A stretch of DNA of 7,175 nt from JBOHUX01 sp050734915 (GCA_050734915.1 JBOHUX010000122.1:1-7175); one strand, 5' to 3'. Shown: positions 1 through 5,500, counted from the stretch's first letter. Numbers and translations are program-made. Notes: generated by a model from the letters alone, not told the origin.

Positions 1-92
1 GGGAATCCGCCACCCGAGGCGGGGCCGATGTCTGATCGTCGTCCGTCACGGCCCGATTCTCCCAGAATCCGGCGCCGCTCCGAGGCCGGGGA
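1..92. other. Intergenic left edge, no gene recognised
   Basis: No reading frame here looks like a real protein; frames running through it are continuations of shadows over the neighbouring gene. The only structure I see is the small hairpin at 55-69, annotated separately. The window edge may cut the region's other neighbour. Confidence 0.5.
55..69. terminator. Small perfect hairpin, possible 3' end signal
   Basis: GATTCT-CCC-AGAATC is a perfect 6-bp stem with a 3-nt loop. It can be extended by CC/GG past one mismatch. It lies 23 nt beyond the stop of the minus-strand gene at 93-419, where an mRNA 3' end could fall. There is no U-tract on either strand, so it is not a classical intrinsic terminator. 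It could equally be chance or a protein-binding site. Confidence 0.25.
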
Positions 93-419
93 TCAGCCGC
101 CCAGCGCCCGCTCCAGCTGCGCCTTGCTCATCCGCGAGCGGCCCTCGATCCCGCGCTGCCGGGCCTCGTTGTAGAGCTGGGCATGGGTCCGCCCCCCGGC
201 GCCGCGATGCGATCGCAGGCCGCCGCGCCTCCCCGACGAGATGTCGGCGGTGGAGGTCCGGCTCGACCGCTTCGCCTCGCCGGCGCGCGCCCGCTCCTTG
301 TTGACCGTCCGGGCGGCGATCTCCTCGGCCGTCGCCTCGGGGCGCCCACGCTCCTCCAGCCCGACCTTGATGTGCTCGTACTGGCGCTCTCGCTTGGCGC
401 TCCATGCGCGCGGTGGCAT
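93..419 (-). CDS. Small basic Rho-N-like protein ('plasmid stabilization protein' family)
   Basis: The gene encodes 108 residues, strongly basic and rich in Arg, Ala and Gly, with no signal peptide or membrane segment. From memory it matches a conserved small-protein family in high-GC bacteria, annotated either 'plasmid stabilization protein' or 'Rho termination factor N-terminal domain'. The N-terminal block (about 1-45) begins MPPRAWSAKRERQYEHIK and runs on through an AEEIAARTVNKERA segment. A glycine/arginine-rich linker with SSGRRGGLRSH follows at about 61-71. The C-terminus (about 81-106, QLYNEARQRGIEGRSRMSKA and on) resembles the short SAP/Rho-N helix-extended-helix fold that binds nucleic acid. 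I chose the ATG at 419 because GGAGGT lies 7 nt before it and the likely promoter lies just upstream. An in-frame ATG at 464 would start inside that promoter. Nothing nearby links it to a plasmid or a toxin-antitoxin pair, so the family name is probably misleading. Nucleic-acid binding is inferred. Confidence 0.85.
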   Translation of the reverse strand: MPPRAWSAKRERQYEHIKVGLEERGRPEATAEEIAARTVNKERARAGEAKRSSRTSTADISSGRRGGLRSHRGAGGRTHAQLYNEARQRGIEGRSRMSKAQLERALGG

Positions 420-426
420 TTCCCAG

Positions 427-432
427 ACCTCC
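427..432 (-). promoter_or_regulatory. Shine-Dalgarno GGAGGT that fixes the start at 419
   Basis: On the minus strand GGAGGT is followed by 7 nt (CTGGGAA) and then ATG at 419. This near-consensus ribosome binding site is the only strong one I see in the window. It makes the start at 419 much more likely than the in-frame ATG at 464. Confidence 0.75.
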
Positions 433-444
433 AGTGTGGTGTTT

Positions 445-460
445 GCGTATATCAATACGC
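445..460. repeat. Inverted repeat GCGTAT-ATCA-ATACGC upstream of the Rho-N-like gene
   Basis: Perfect 6-bp arms separated by 4 nt form an AT-rich island in very GC-rich surroundings, 26 nt upstream of the start codon at 419. It overlaps the proposed -10 element of that gene, so it could be an operator or simply part of the promoter. No regulator is identifiable. Confidence 0.45.
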
Positions 461-481
461 CCATGTCGCGGCCGGCGGCAA
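452..481 (-). promoter_or_regulatory. Possible promoter of the Rho-N-like gene
   Basis: On the minus strand TTGCCG (481-476) is followed by 18 nt and then TATTGA (457-452). This is an acceptable housekeeping -35/-10 pair in an otherwise GC-rich region. Transcription would begin near 445, leaving a leader of about 25 nt that contains the GGAGGT ribosome site. Both hexamers are imperfect, so this is a sequence-based guess. Confidence 0.35.
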
Positions 482-508
482 CCGCCCGCCGGGGCGATTG
501 GGGGGTGA

Positions 509-540
509 CCGGGCGCCCGGCTACGTGGCGGGTCCCACGT
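509..540. terminator. GC-rich palindromes at the DinB gene 3' end
   Basis: Two structures sit side by side at the end of the DinB gene. CCGGGCGCCCGG (509-520) is a perfect 12-bp palindrome immediately after the stop codon. ACGTGG-N6-CCACGT (523-540) is a 6-bp stem overlapping the last codons. Either could form a hairpin in the DinB transcript. No run of U follows, so factor-independent termination is unproven; the structures may only stabilise the 3' end. Confidence 0.3.
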
Positions 541-1039
541 CCTGAGGCTCCGGCAGCAGCGAGTGCAGGTTCCGCAGCTGGGAGAGGTGGCTCATCTCGT
601 GGGCCACGATCAGGCGGCAGAGGTCGAGCAGAGTCATCTCGCCCAGCTCCGGGTCCACGACCGGTCGTTGCCAATCCCCGGGCCGCATGCCGCGGAGAAG
701 GTCCACGGTGCGCCGCCGCGACCGCGCGCAGTCCTGAAGCTGCTCGTCCGCCGGCGGGGTCGGCTCCTCGGGATCGGGGCCCGCGGCGGGGGCGGGATCG
801 AAGGCGCGGGCGGGCACCTCGGACAGACCCTCCAGGTAGATCCGGTGAACCAGGGCATCCGTGCCGCAGCCGGCCGTCGCCAGGTGCCCGACCAGCTCCC
901 GGATGCTCGGGAAGGCGGGTCCGTGCCGGTAGACGAGGCGGGTGACATCGAGGCCCCCGACGAGGTCCAGCGCATGCTCGGGAGCCGAGGCCATCAACAT
1001 GACGACCGATTCCGGCCCCAGCTCCAGGTCCGCGATCAT
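521..1039 (-). CDS. DinB-family (DinB_2-like) metalloprotein
   Basis: The gene encodes 172 residues, the usual length for the DinB/YfiT four-helix-bundle superfamily. These proteins hold a divalent metal with three histidines. Here the candidates are His52 (motif SIRELVGHLA, end of helix 2) and the pair His147 and His151 in the AHEMSHLSQLRNL signature near the C-terminus. Family members include thiol-dependent transferases (bacillithiol, mycothiol) and damage-induced proteins of unknown reaction, so the substrate cannot be read from sequence. Residues about 78-100 form a Pro/Glu-rich loop (PAPAAGPDPEEPTPPADE) that looks like a lineage-specific insertion between helices. There is no signal peptide, so it is cytoplasmic. 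The ATG at 1039 is the only practical start: an in-frame TAA lies four codons upstream. It has no Shine-Dalgarno but a -10-like TAACCT 6 nt away, suggesting a leaderless mRNA. The gene is divergent from the zinc-ribbon gene at 1083. Confidence 0.88.
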   Translation of the reverse strand: MIADLELGPESVVMLMASAPEHALDLVGGLDVTRLVYRHGPAFPSIRELVGHLATAGCGTDALVHRIYLEGLSEVPARAFDPAPAAGPDPEEPTPPADEQLQDCARSRRRTVDLLRGMRPGDWQRPVVDPELGEMTLLDLCRLIVAHEMSHLSQLRNLHSLLPEPQDVGPAT

Positions 1040-1045
1040 GCACCC

Positions 1046-1051
1046 AGGTTA
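1046..1051 (-). promoter_or_regulatory. -10-like TAACCT for a leaderless DinB mRNA
   Basis: On the minus strand TAACCT is followed by GGGTGC and then the ATG at 1039. A transcript starting 7 nt after the hexamer would begin on the A of the ATG. No Shine-Dalgarno is present and no clear -35 is visible. The inference rests on matching spacing at two other genes in this window. Confidence 0.45.
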
Positions 1052-1070
1052 GCCATCCGGCCCGCTGCGG

Positions 1071-1076
1071 CATACT
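1071..1076 (+). promoter_or_regulatory. -10-like CATACT for a leaderless zinc-ribbon mRNA
   Basis: CATACT keeps the two most conserved -10 positions (A2 and T6). It is followed by CCAACT and the GTG at 1083, again with a 6-nt gap. There is no ribosome binding site. It lies only 19 nt from the divergent DinB -10 box, so the two polymerase footprints would overlap. Confidence 0.4.
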
Positions 1077-1082
1077 CCAACT

Positions 1083-1289
1083 GTGGAGCAGCAGCTCTCC
1101 TGCGACCGCTGTGGAGGCAGCCTCACTCCCGGCGCCTCCTACTGTGATGCTTGTGGTTCGAGGACCCGGCGGGCGCTCAAGAACGTCCGTTTCGCGATCC
1201 GGCTGGAGCTCGTCTTCATCGCCCTCGTGATCGTGCTCATCCTAGGCTTCACCGTCATCTTCGCCAACCAGCCCCCGACCGGCCACTGA
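1083..1289 (+). CDS. Small zinc-ribbon, single-pass membrane protein
   Basis: The gene encodes 68 residues. The N-terminus is a compact zinc ribbon with two CxxC knuckles: Cys7/Cys10 (CDRC) and Cys21/Cys24 (CDAC), with GGSLTPGASY between them. A basic stretch follows (about 27-40, with several Arg and Lys), then one hydrophobic helix at about 43-61 and a short tail. The positive-inside rule puts the zinc ribbon in the cytoplasm and the tail outside. Such 'zinc-ribbon domain-containing' mini-proteins are common in Gram-positive-type genomes and usually have no known job. The start is GTG, read from the hexamer spacing upstream and because the next codons lead straight into the first knuckle. 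It ends 19 bp from the convergent AAA+ gene. The paired cysteines make a real gene likely; its function is unknown. Confidence 0.78.
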   Translation: MEQQLSCDRCGGSLTPGASYCDACGSRTRRALKNVRFAIRLELVFIALVIVLILGFTVIFANQPPTGH

Positions 1290-1294
1290 CGGCC

Positions 1295-1308
1295 GCCTCG
1301 GGCGAGGC
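1295..1308. terminator. Hairpin filling the convergent gap
   Basis: GCCTCG-GG-CGAGGC is a perfect inverted repeat (a 5-6-bp stem). It lies entirely in the 19 bp between the stop of the zinc-ribbon gene (1289) and the stop of the AAA+ ATPase gene (1309). Its position suits a terminator or RNA end shared by both directions. Neither strand has a following U-tract, so it would need help (Rho) or act by stabilising the 3' ends. Confidence 0.45.
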
Positions 1309-2721
1309 TCAGCGGCGGTAGAGGGAGCGGCCCTCCATCTCGTCCTTGTTGATCTTCTTGCCGAGGTGCAGACCCTCCAGGAGGAACTCGATCACCGAGG
1401 CGCGGACCTCGGGCCGGTCGCGCACCTCGAGCCGCCTGAGAGCGGCCGTAAGCTCGGACTCCAGCCCCTCCAGGGCGCGGGCGTAGCCGGCCGCGGGCAT
1501 CGCCTCGCCGACCTCGACGACGGCGCCCTCCTCGAACCTCTCGACCAGCCCCTCGAACTGGCCGGGGCTCAGGTGGCGGCCGAAGACAGAGCTCACCGCC
1601 GAGCGCTGGATGCGGCCGAGGACCTGTTCCTCCCGGCCCTCGTCGATGGCCTCGATCTCCACCCGGCCGGCTGTGGACGCGACCAGGAAGGAGAGGTCGG
1701 AGACTCGGGGCACGGCCACCTCCTCACTCAGCCGGACGGCGCGGCGCACGGCGTTGCTGATCAGGTTCTCGTAGTTGCCGATCGACATCCGGACCGAGAC
1801 CCCGGACGACTGCGAGATGTGGGGACTTCGCCGGGCCAGGTGGGTGATCTCGGCCACGATCTCCCTCATGAAGCCGGGCACCACGACCTCGACGTCCGCG
1901 GGCTGGGGCACCCGCTCCGCCTCCATGATCTCGATCTCCTCCGAGGCCTGGATGGGGTAGTGGGTGCGGACCTGGGATCCGAACCGGTCCTTGAGCGGGG
2001 TGATGATGCGGCCGCGCGAGGTGTAGTCCTCGGGGTTGGCGCTCGCGATCATGAAGATGTCGAGCTGAAGCCGGACCCGGTAGCCGCGGATCTGGACGTC
2101 CTTCTCCTCCATGATGTTGAGCAGGCCGACCTGGATCCGCTCGGCCAGGTCTGGCAGCTCGTTGATGCCGAAGACGCCGCGGTTGGTGCGCGGCACGAGG
2201 CCGAAGTGGATGGTCAGCTCGTCGGCCAGGTAGCGGCCCTCGGCGACCTTGATCGGGTCCACCTCGCCGATCAGGTCGGCGATGCTGGTGTCGGGGGTGG
2301 CCAGCTTCTCACCGTAACGGCGCTCGCCGGCCAGCCACGCGATCTCCACCTCCTCGCCCCGGGCGGCGACCAGGTCCCGGCAGCGCCGGCAGATGGGCGT
2401 ATACGGATGGTCGTTGATCTCGCAGCCGGCGATCGCGGGCACCTCCGCGTCGAGAAGGTCCACCATGCTCCGCATCAGCCGGCTCTTGGCCTGGCCGCGC
2501 TCTCCGAGCAGGATCACGTCGTGCCCGGAGATGATCGCGTTGGCGATCAGGGGCACCACCGTCTTTTCGTACCCGACGATGCCGGGGAAGACCGGTTTGC
2601 CGGTCCGGAGCCGTGCCAGCAGGTTCCGCCGCATCTCCTGCTTGACGGTCTCCCGCGCGTGACCGGCGGCGCGAAGCTCGCCGATCGTCCGGGGCTGGTT
2701 CGCGGCTCGGGATGCCACCAA
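1309..2721 (-). CDS. MoxR/ChlI-like AAA+ ATPase with cysteine cluster
   Basis: The gene encodes 470 residues. A helical N-terminus (about 10-45) precedes an AAA+ core. Walker A is GERGQAKS (73-80, Lys79). Walker B is VFGINE (183-188), with Asn where Asp is usual and the catalytic-type Glu188 kept. Sensor 1 is Asn229 in ASANPEDYTSRG, the arginine finger is Arg246 in LKDRFGS, and a sensor-2-like Arg311 lies in SGVSVRMSIGNYENL. Cys100, Cys111 and Cys114 form a possible metal-binding cluster. Databases tend to label such proteins 'magnesium chelatase' or 'sigma-54-interacting regulator', but there is no bacteriochlorophyll or sigma-54 context. The fold belongs to the helix-2-insert clade with MoxR and ChlI, whose members usually remodel complexes together with a von Willebrand A protein; none is encoded nearby. 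The start is TTG 2721 or GTG 2718. I prefer these to the ATG at residue 30 because the RTIGELRAAG segment looks conserved in homologues I recall. The cellular role is unknown. Confidence 0.85.
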   Translation of the reverse strand: MVASRAANQPRTIGELRAAGHARETVKQEMRRNLLARLRTGKPVFPGIVGYEKTVVPLIANAIISGHDVILLGERGQAKSRLMRSMVDLLDAEVPAIAGCEINDHPYTPICRRCRDLVAARGEEVEIAWLAGERRYGEKLATPDTSIADLIGEVDPIKVAEGRYLADELTIHFGLVPRTNRGVFGINELPDLAERIQVGLLNIMEEKDVQIRGYRVRLQLDIFMIASANPEDYTSRGRIITPLKDRFGSQVRTHYPIQASEEIEIMEAERVPQPADVEVVVPGFMREIVAEITHLARRSPHISQSSGVSVRMSIGNYENLISNAVRRAVRLSEEVAVPRVSDLSFLVASTAGRVEIEAIDEGREEQVLGRIQRSAVSSVFGRHLSPGQFEGLVERFEEGAVVEVGEAMPAAGYARALEGLESELTAALRRLEVRDRPEVRASVIEFLLEGLHLGKKINKDEMEGRSLYRR

Positions 2722-2727
2722 TGGGCC

Positions 2728-2733
2728 AGTCTA
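2728..2733 (-). promoter_or_regulatory. -10-like TAGACT for a leaderless AAA+ ATPase mRNA
   Basis: On the minus strand TAGACT is followed by GGCCCA and then TTG at 2721, with GTG at 2718 next in frame. The 6-nt gap predicts a transcript that begins at the TTG. No ribosome binding site or clear -35 is present. Confidence 0.5.
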
Positions 2734-2743
2734 GCCAGCCTCT

Positions 2744-2749
2744 TAGACT
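2744..2749 (+). promoter_or_regulatory. -10-like TAGACT for the phosphodiesterase gene
   Basis: TAGACT predicts transcription starting near 2756. That leaves a 20-nt leader to the ATG at 2777, or an almost leaderless transcript if the TTG at 2759 is used. No clear -35 is visible. The sequence a -35 contact would use lies over the start of the divergent ATPase gene. Confidence 0.45.
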
Positions 2750-2776
2750 GGGCGAGTCTTGAACGGATCCCCGACC

Positions 2777-3508
2777 ATGCGCGAACGCTACGAGGGTGCC
2801 CGCCGGAGCGGCCATCCGCTCCTCGGCGGCCACCGGGGCAACCCCGCCGAGTTTCCCGAGAACACGCTCGCCTCCTACCGATCGGCCCTCGAGCTGGGGG
2901 TGGACATGCTGGAGTGCGACGTCCATCTCGCCCGGAGTGGCGAGCTGGTAGTCATCCACGATCACACCGTCGATCGGACGACCGATGGGTCCGGCCTCGT
3001 CCGCGATCTGTCGCTGGCCGAGCTGCGCGCGCTCGACGCCGGCAACGGCGAGCGGATCCCGCTCCTGGAAGAGGTCCTGGACCTGGTCCGCGGCCGGGCG
3101 GCCCTGGCGATCGAGATCAAGCAGGCTCCGCTTCCCTACCAGGGGCTCGAGGCCGCCCTCGTCGATGCCCTGCGGGTCGCGGGAATGACGGACCAGTGCG
3201 CCGTCATCTCCTTCTTCCATCCCTCGGTGAAGGTGGTCAAGGAGCTGGAGCCGGAGTTGCAGGTCGGTATTCTCGACGTCGGCCGGCCGGTCGACCCGGT
3301 GCGGATGCTGGACGATGCCCGCGCCGACATCTTCGCCGCCCACTGGACGGGCTGCGATCCGGAGATGGTCGAGGTCATCCACGGGGCCGGAAAGGTGGTC
3401 GGCTTCTGGGTCGTGGACGATGTCCCTTCGATGGCCTGGACCCGGGCCTGCGGCCCGGATTCGATCTTCACCAACCAGCCCCGCGCCATCGCCGCCCACC
3501 TCGGGTAA
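2777..3508 (+). CDS. Glycerophosphodiester phosphodiesterase (UgpQ-like)
   Basis: The gene encodes 243 residues, close to cytoplasmic UgpQ of E. coli. The enzyme hydrolyses glycerophosphodiesters to sn-glycerol 3-phosphate plus an alcohol, recycling phospholipid head groups. The TIM-barrel GDPD signature is complete: His19-Arg20 (GGHRG), PENT at 27-30, the metal ligands Glu46 and Asp48 (LECDV), and the catalytic His61 followed by Asp62 (VIHDHT). Further on come Glu113 and Lys115 (AIEIK), the GFWVVDD strand and the closing IFTNQP, where many relatives have TDxP. There is no signal peptide, so it acts in the cytoplasm. The start is uncertain: ATG 2777 gives a normal N-terminus, while an in-frame TTG at 2759 would add six residues and fits a nearly leaderless mRNA. 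No strong Shine-Dalgarno supports either. The ABC exporter follows on the same strand after 82 bp and has its own -10 candidate. Confidence 0.93.
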   Translation: MRERYEGARRSGHPLLGGHRGNPAEFPENTLASYRSALELGVDMLECDVHLARSGELVVIHDHTVDRTTDGSGLVRDLSLAELRALDAGNGERIPLLEEVLDLVRGRAALAIEIKQAPLPYQGLEAALVDALRVAGMTDQCAVISFFHPSVKVVKELEPELQVGILDVGRPVDPVRMLDDARADIFAAHWTGCDPEMVEVIHGAGKVVGFWVVDDVPSMAWTRACGPDSIFTNQPRAIAAHLG

Positions 3509-3574
3509 GCCCCGCCTGAGGGTGGCCCGAGCCGTCCCTCGCGCCCGATGCGCTGGGAAGCTCCGGGCACTGGG

Positions 3575-3580
3575 TAGAGT
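3575..3580 (+). promoter_or_regulatory. -10-like TAGAGT for the ABC exporter gene
   Basis: TAGAGT is followed by TCTGTAGACC and the ATG at 3591. A start 7 nt downstream would leave a leader of about 4 nt, too short for a ribosome binding site, and none is seen. No convincing -35 is visible at the usual distance. Confidence 0.45.
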
Positions 3581-3590
3581 TCTGTAGACC

Positions 3591-5477
3591 ATGTGGCACG
3601 GGGTGTGGCGTCCGGACTGGGGCGAGGACGCGCCGCAGGCGAGGTTCGAGTGGCCGCTCCTGCAGCGCGTCTTCTCCTACTTCGGCCCCTACTGGGCGAA
3701 GGCGTCCCTCGTCATCGCTCTGATCCTGGTCGGAGCGGTGGTCGGGCTGGCGCCCGTCTACGTCACCAAGGACCTGGTCGACTTCCTCAGCCGCCGGCCC
3801 ACCGCGGCCGGGCTGCTCCTGCCTCACAAGCAGGTGTTCGCGATCGGACCCTTCCAGGGCCAGGGCGTCGAGGTGGTCCTGGTGCTGGTGGTGATCCTGA
3901 TCCTGGCGGCCGTGATCGGGGGGCTGCTGGGCGTCCTCCAGTCCTACTTCAGCAACACGATCAGCCAGGGCATCATGTACGACCTCCGCAACCAGCTCTT
4001 CCGCCGCATCCTGCGGCAGTCGGTGGCCTTCTTCACGCGCACCCGCACGGGCGATGTGATGTCGCGACTCAGCAACGACGTGAACGGCGTCCAGAGCGTT
4101 GTTTCCGACACCGTCTTCAGCCTGATCCAGAATGCCATCACACTGGCGGTGACGATCGGGGCCATGGTCCAGCTGGACTGGAAGCTCACCATCGCGGCGC
4201 TGGCGGTGGTGCCCGCCTTCATGATGCCGACGCGGCGGGTGGGGCGCGCCACCTTCAACGCTCGCAAGCGGACCCAGTCCAAGCTCAGCGAGCTGACCGC
4301 CTACATGCAGGAGGTGCTCGGCATCTCCGGCATCCTGCTCGTCAAGGCCTTCGTGCGCCAGGAGGCTGAGAGCCGCAAGTTCCGCGGCCTCAACGGCGAC
4401 CTCCGCGATCTCAACGTGCGCCAGACCATGATCGGGCGCTGGTTCTTCATGCTGATGGCGGTTCTCGGCACCGCCGGGCCGGCCGTGCTCTGGCTCTATG
4501 GCGGCTACCTGATCATCAGCGGGCAGCTGAGCTCGGTGGGGACCGTCGTCACCTTCGCGACCGTCCTCCTCGCCAAGCTCTACGGGCCGGTCGGCTCGAT
4601 CGCCAACCTCCAGGTCAACGTGATCGGTTCACTGGCGCTCTTCCAGCGGCTGTTCGAGTACCTCGACCTGCCACTCGAGATCACCGACAGGGCCGGCGCG
4701 CGGGACCTCGGGCAGGCGTCGGGCGGGGTCGATTTCGAGCAGGTCAGCTTCTCCTACGGCCCCAAGGGGCGTCCCGCCCTCCAGGACGTCTCCTTCGCCA
4801 TCGAGCCCGGCCAGCTCATCGCGCTGGTGGGGCCCAGCGGCGCCGGCAAGACCACCGTGACCTCGCTGCTGCCCCGCTTCTACGATCCCCAGGCGGGCGT
4901 GATCCGGATCGACGGCATCGACATTCGCGATCTGACCCTGGAATCGCTCGGCCGCCAGATCGGGATCGTCTTCCAGGACACCTTCCTGTTCCATTCCAGC
5001 ATCCGCGACAACCTGCTCTACGTGCGGCCCGAGGCATCCGAGGAGGAGATTGTCGCCGCCGCCCGGGCCGCCTACATCCACGACTTCATCGAGTCGCTCC
5101 CGCAGGGCTACGAGACCCTCGTCGGCGAGCGCGGGCACCGGCTGTCGGGGGGCGAGAAGCAGCGTCTGGCGATCGCGCGCGTGATCCTCAAGGATCCCCG
5201 CATCCTGATCCTCGACGAGGCCACCTCGAATCTCGACTCGGAGTCGGAACGGTTCATCCAGGCGGCCCTCCAGCCGCTCTTCCAGGGCCGGACGTCGATA
5301 GTGATCGCCCACCGCCTGTCCACGATCCTGGCCGCGGACCAGATCCTGGTCCTCGACCGCGGACGCCTGGTCGAGCGGGGGACGCACTTCGACCTCCTGA
5401 CGGGCCAAGGTGTCTATTCCCGTCTCTACGAGAGCCAGTTCCGCACCGACGAGCTGCGCGCGGCCGCCCCGGCGTAG
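3591..5477 (+). CDS. Type I ABC exporter half-transporter (ABCB/MsbA-like)
   Basis: The gene encodes 628 residues, with an N-terminal membrane domain and a C-terminal ATPase in one chain: a complete half-transporter that should work as a homo- or heterodimer in the cytoplasmic membrane. Six hydrophobic segments are visible at about 36-58, 94-118, 172-192, 196-213, 284-306 and 314-333. The ATPase motifs are all intact: Walker A GPSGAGKT (414-421, Lys420), Q-loop Gln462 (VFQDT), signature LSGGEKQR (518-525), Walker B ILILDE (538-543, Glu543), D-loop SNLD and H-loop His574 (IAHRLST). It therefore looks able to hydrolyse ATP at both sites of a homodimer. Relatives export lipids, drugs or peptides; the substrate cannot be told. 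A hydrophilic stretch of about 25 residues (67-92) between TM1 and TM2 is probably the first external loop and is somewhat long. The ATG at 3591 is first in frame and lacks a Shine-Dalgarno. The gene is not evidently linked to the convergent heme genes. Confidence 0.93.
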   Translation: MWHGVWRPDWGEDAPQARFEWPLLQRVFSYFGPYWAKASLVIALILVGAVVGLAPVYVTKDLVDFLSRRPTAAGLLLPHKQVFAIGPFQGQGVEVVLVLVVILILAAVIGGLLGVLQSYFSNTISQGIMYDLRNQLFRRILRQSVAFFTRTRTGDVMSRLSNDVNGVQSVVSDTVFSLIQNAITLAVTIGAMVQLDWKLTIAALAVVPAFMMPTRRVGRATFNARKRTQSKLSELTAYMQEVLGISGILLVKAFVRQEAESRKFRGLNGDLRDLNVRQTMIGRWFFMLMAVLGTAGPAVLWLYGGYLIISGQLSSVGTVVTFATVLLAKLYGPVGSIANLQVNVIGSLALFQRLFEYLDLPLEITDRAGARDLGQASGGVDFEQVSFSYGPKGRPALQDVSFAIEPGQLIALVGPSGAGKTTVTSLLPRFYDPQAGVIRIDGIDIRDLTLESLGRQIGIVFQDTFLFHSSIRDNLLYVRPEASEEEIVAAARAAYIHDFIESLPQGYETLVGERGHRLSGGEKQRLAIARVILKDPRILILDEATSNLDSESERFIQAALQPLFQGRTSIVIAHRLSTILAADQILVLDRGRLVERGTHFDLLTGQGVYSRLYESQFRTDELRAAAPA

Positions 5478-5500
5478 CCCGCCCGGCGGCCAGGAGCATG

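Larger units (their letters stand above)
2726..2751. repeat. Perfect inverted repeat between the divergent AAA+ and GDPD genes
   Basis: CCAGTCTA (2726-2733) and TAGACTGG (2744-2751) are perfect 8-bp arms separated by 10 nt. Each arm contains a TAGACT hexamer reading outward, towards the ATPase gene on the minus strand and the phosphodiesterase gene on the plus strand. The repeat may therefore be two back-to-back -10 boxes, or an operator for a dimeric regulator, or both. Confidence 0.6.

Noticed and set aside
420..1073. Reading the Rho-N-like protein as the end of a 326-residue protein
   Set aside because: The upstream part of that frame lies out of frame over the DinB gene and is low-complexity. 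The strong GGAGGT before the ATG at 419 marks the true start.
2759..2776. TTG at 2759 as the start of the phosphodiesterase
   Set aside because: Not excluded, but ATG 2777 is the stronger codon and gives a family-typical N-terminus. The TTG is 9 nt from the -10 box, not the 6 nt seen elsewhere.
1366..3519. A very long open plus-strand frame (over 700 codons) across the AAA+ and phosphodiesterase genes
   Set aside because: Its translation is a monotonous mix rich in Asp, Gly, His, Leu and Arg with no domain, and it lies opposite and out of frame with two genes that have clear catalytic motifs. Long shadow frames are expected at this G+C.
3509..3590. Terminator between the phosphodiesterase and ABC exporter genes
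   Set aside because: Only a 4-bp stem (GCGC-N5-GCGC at 3541-3553) is visible; too weak to call.
2309..3592. Long minus-strand frame opposite the phosphodiesterase gene
   Set aside because: It runs over the conserved HRG, ECDV and HDH motifs of the real gene and gives only low-complexity Arg/Gly/Asp sequence.
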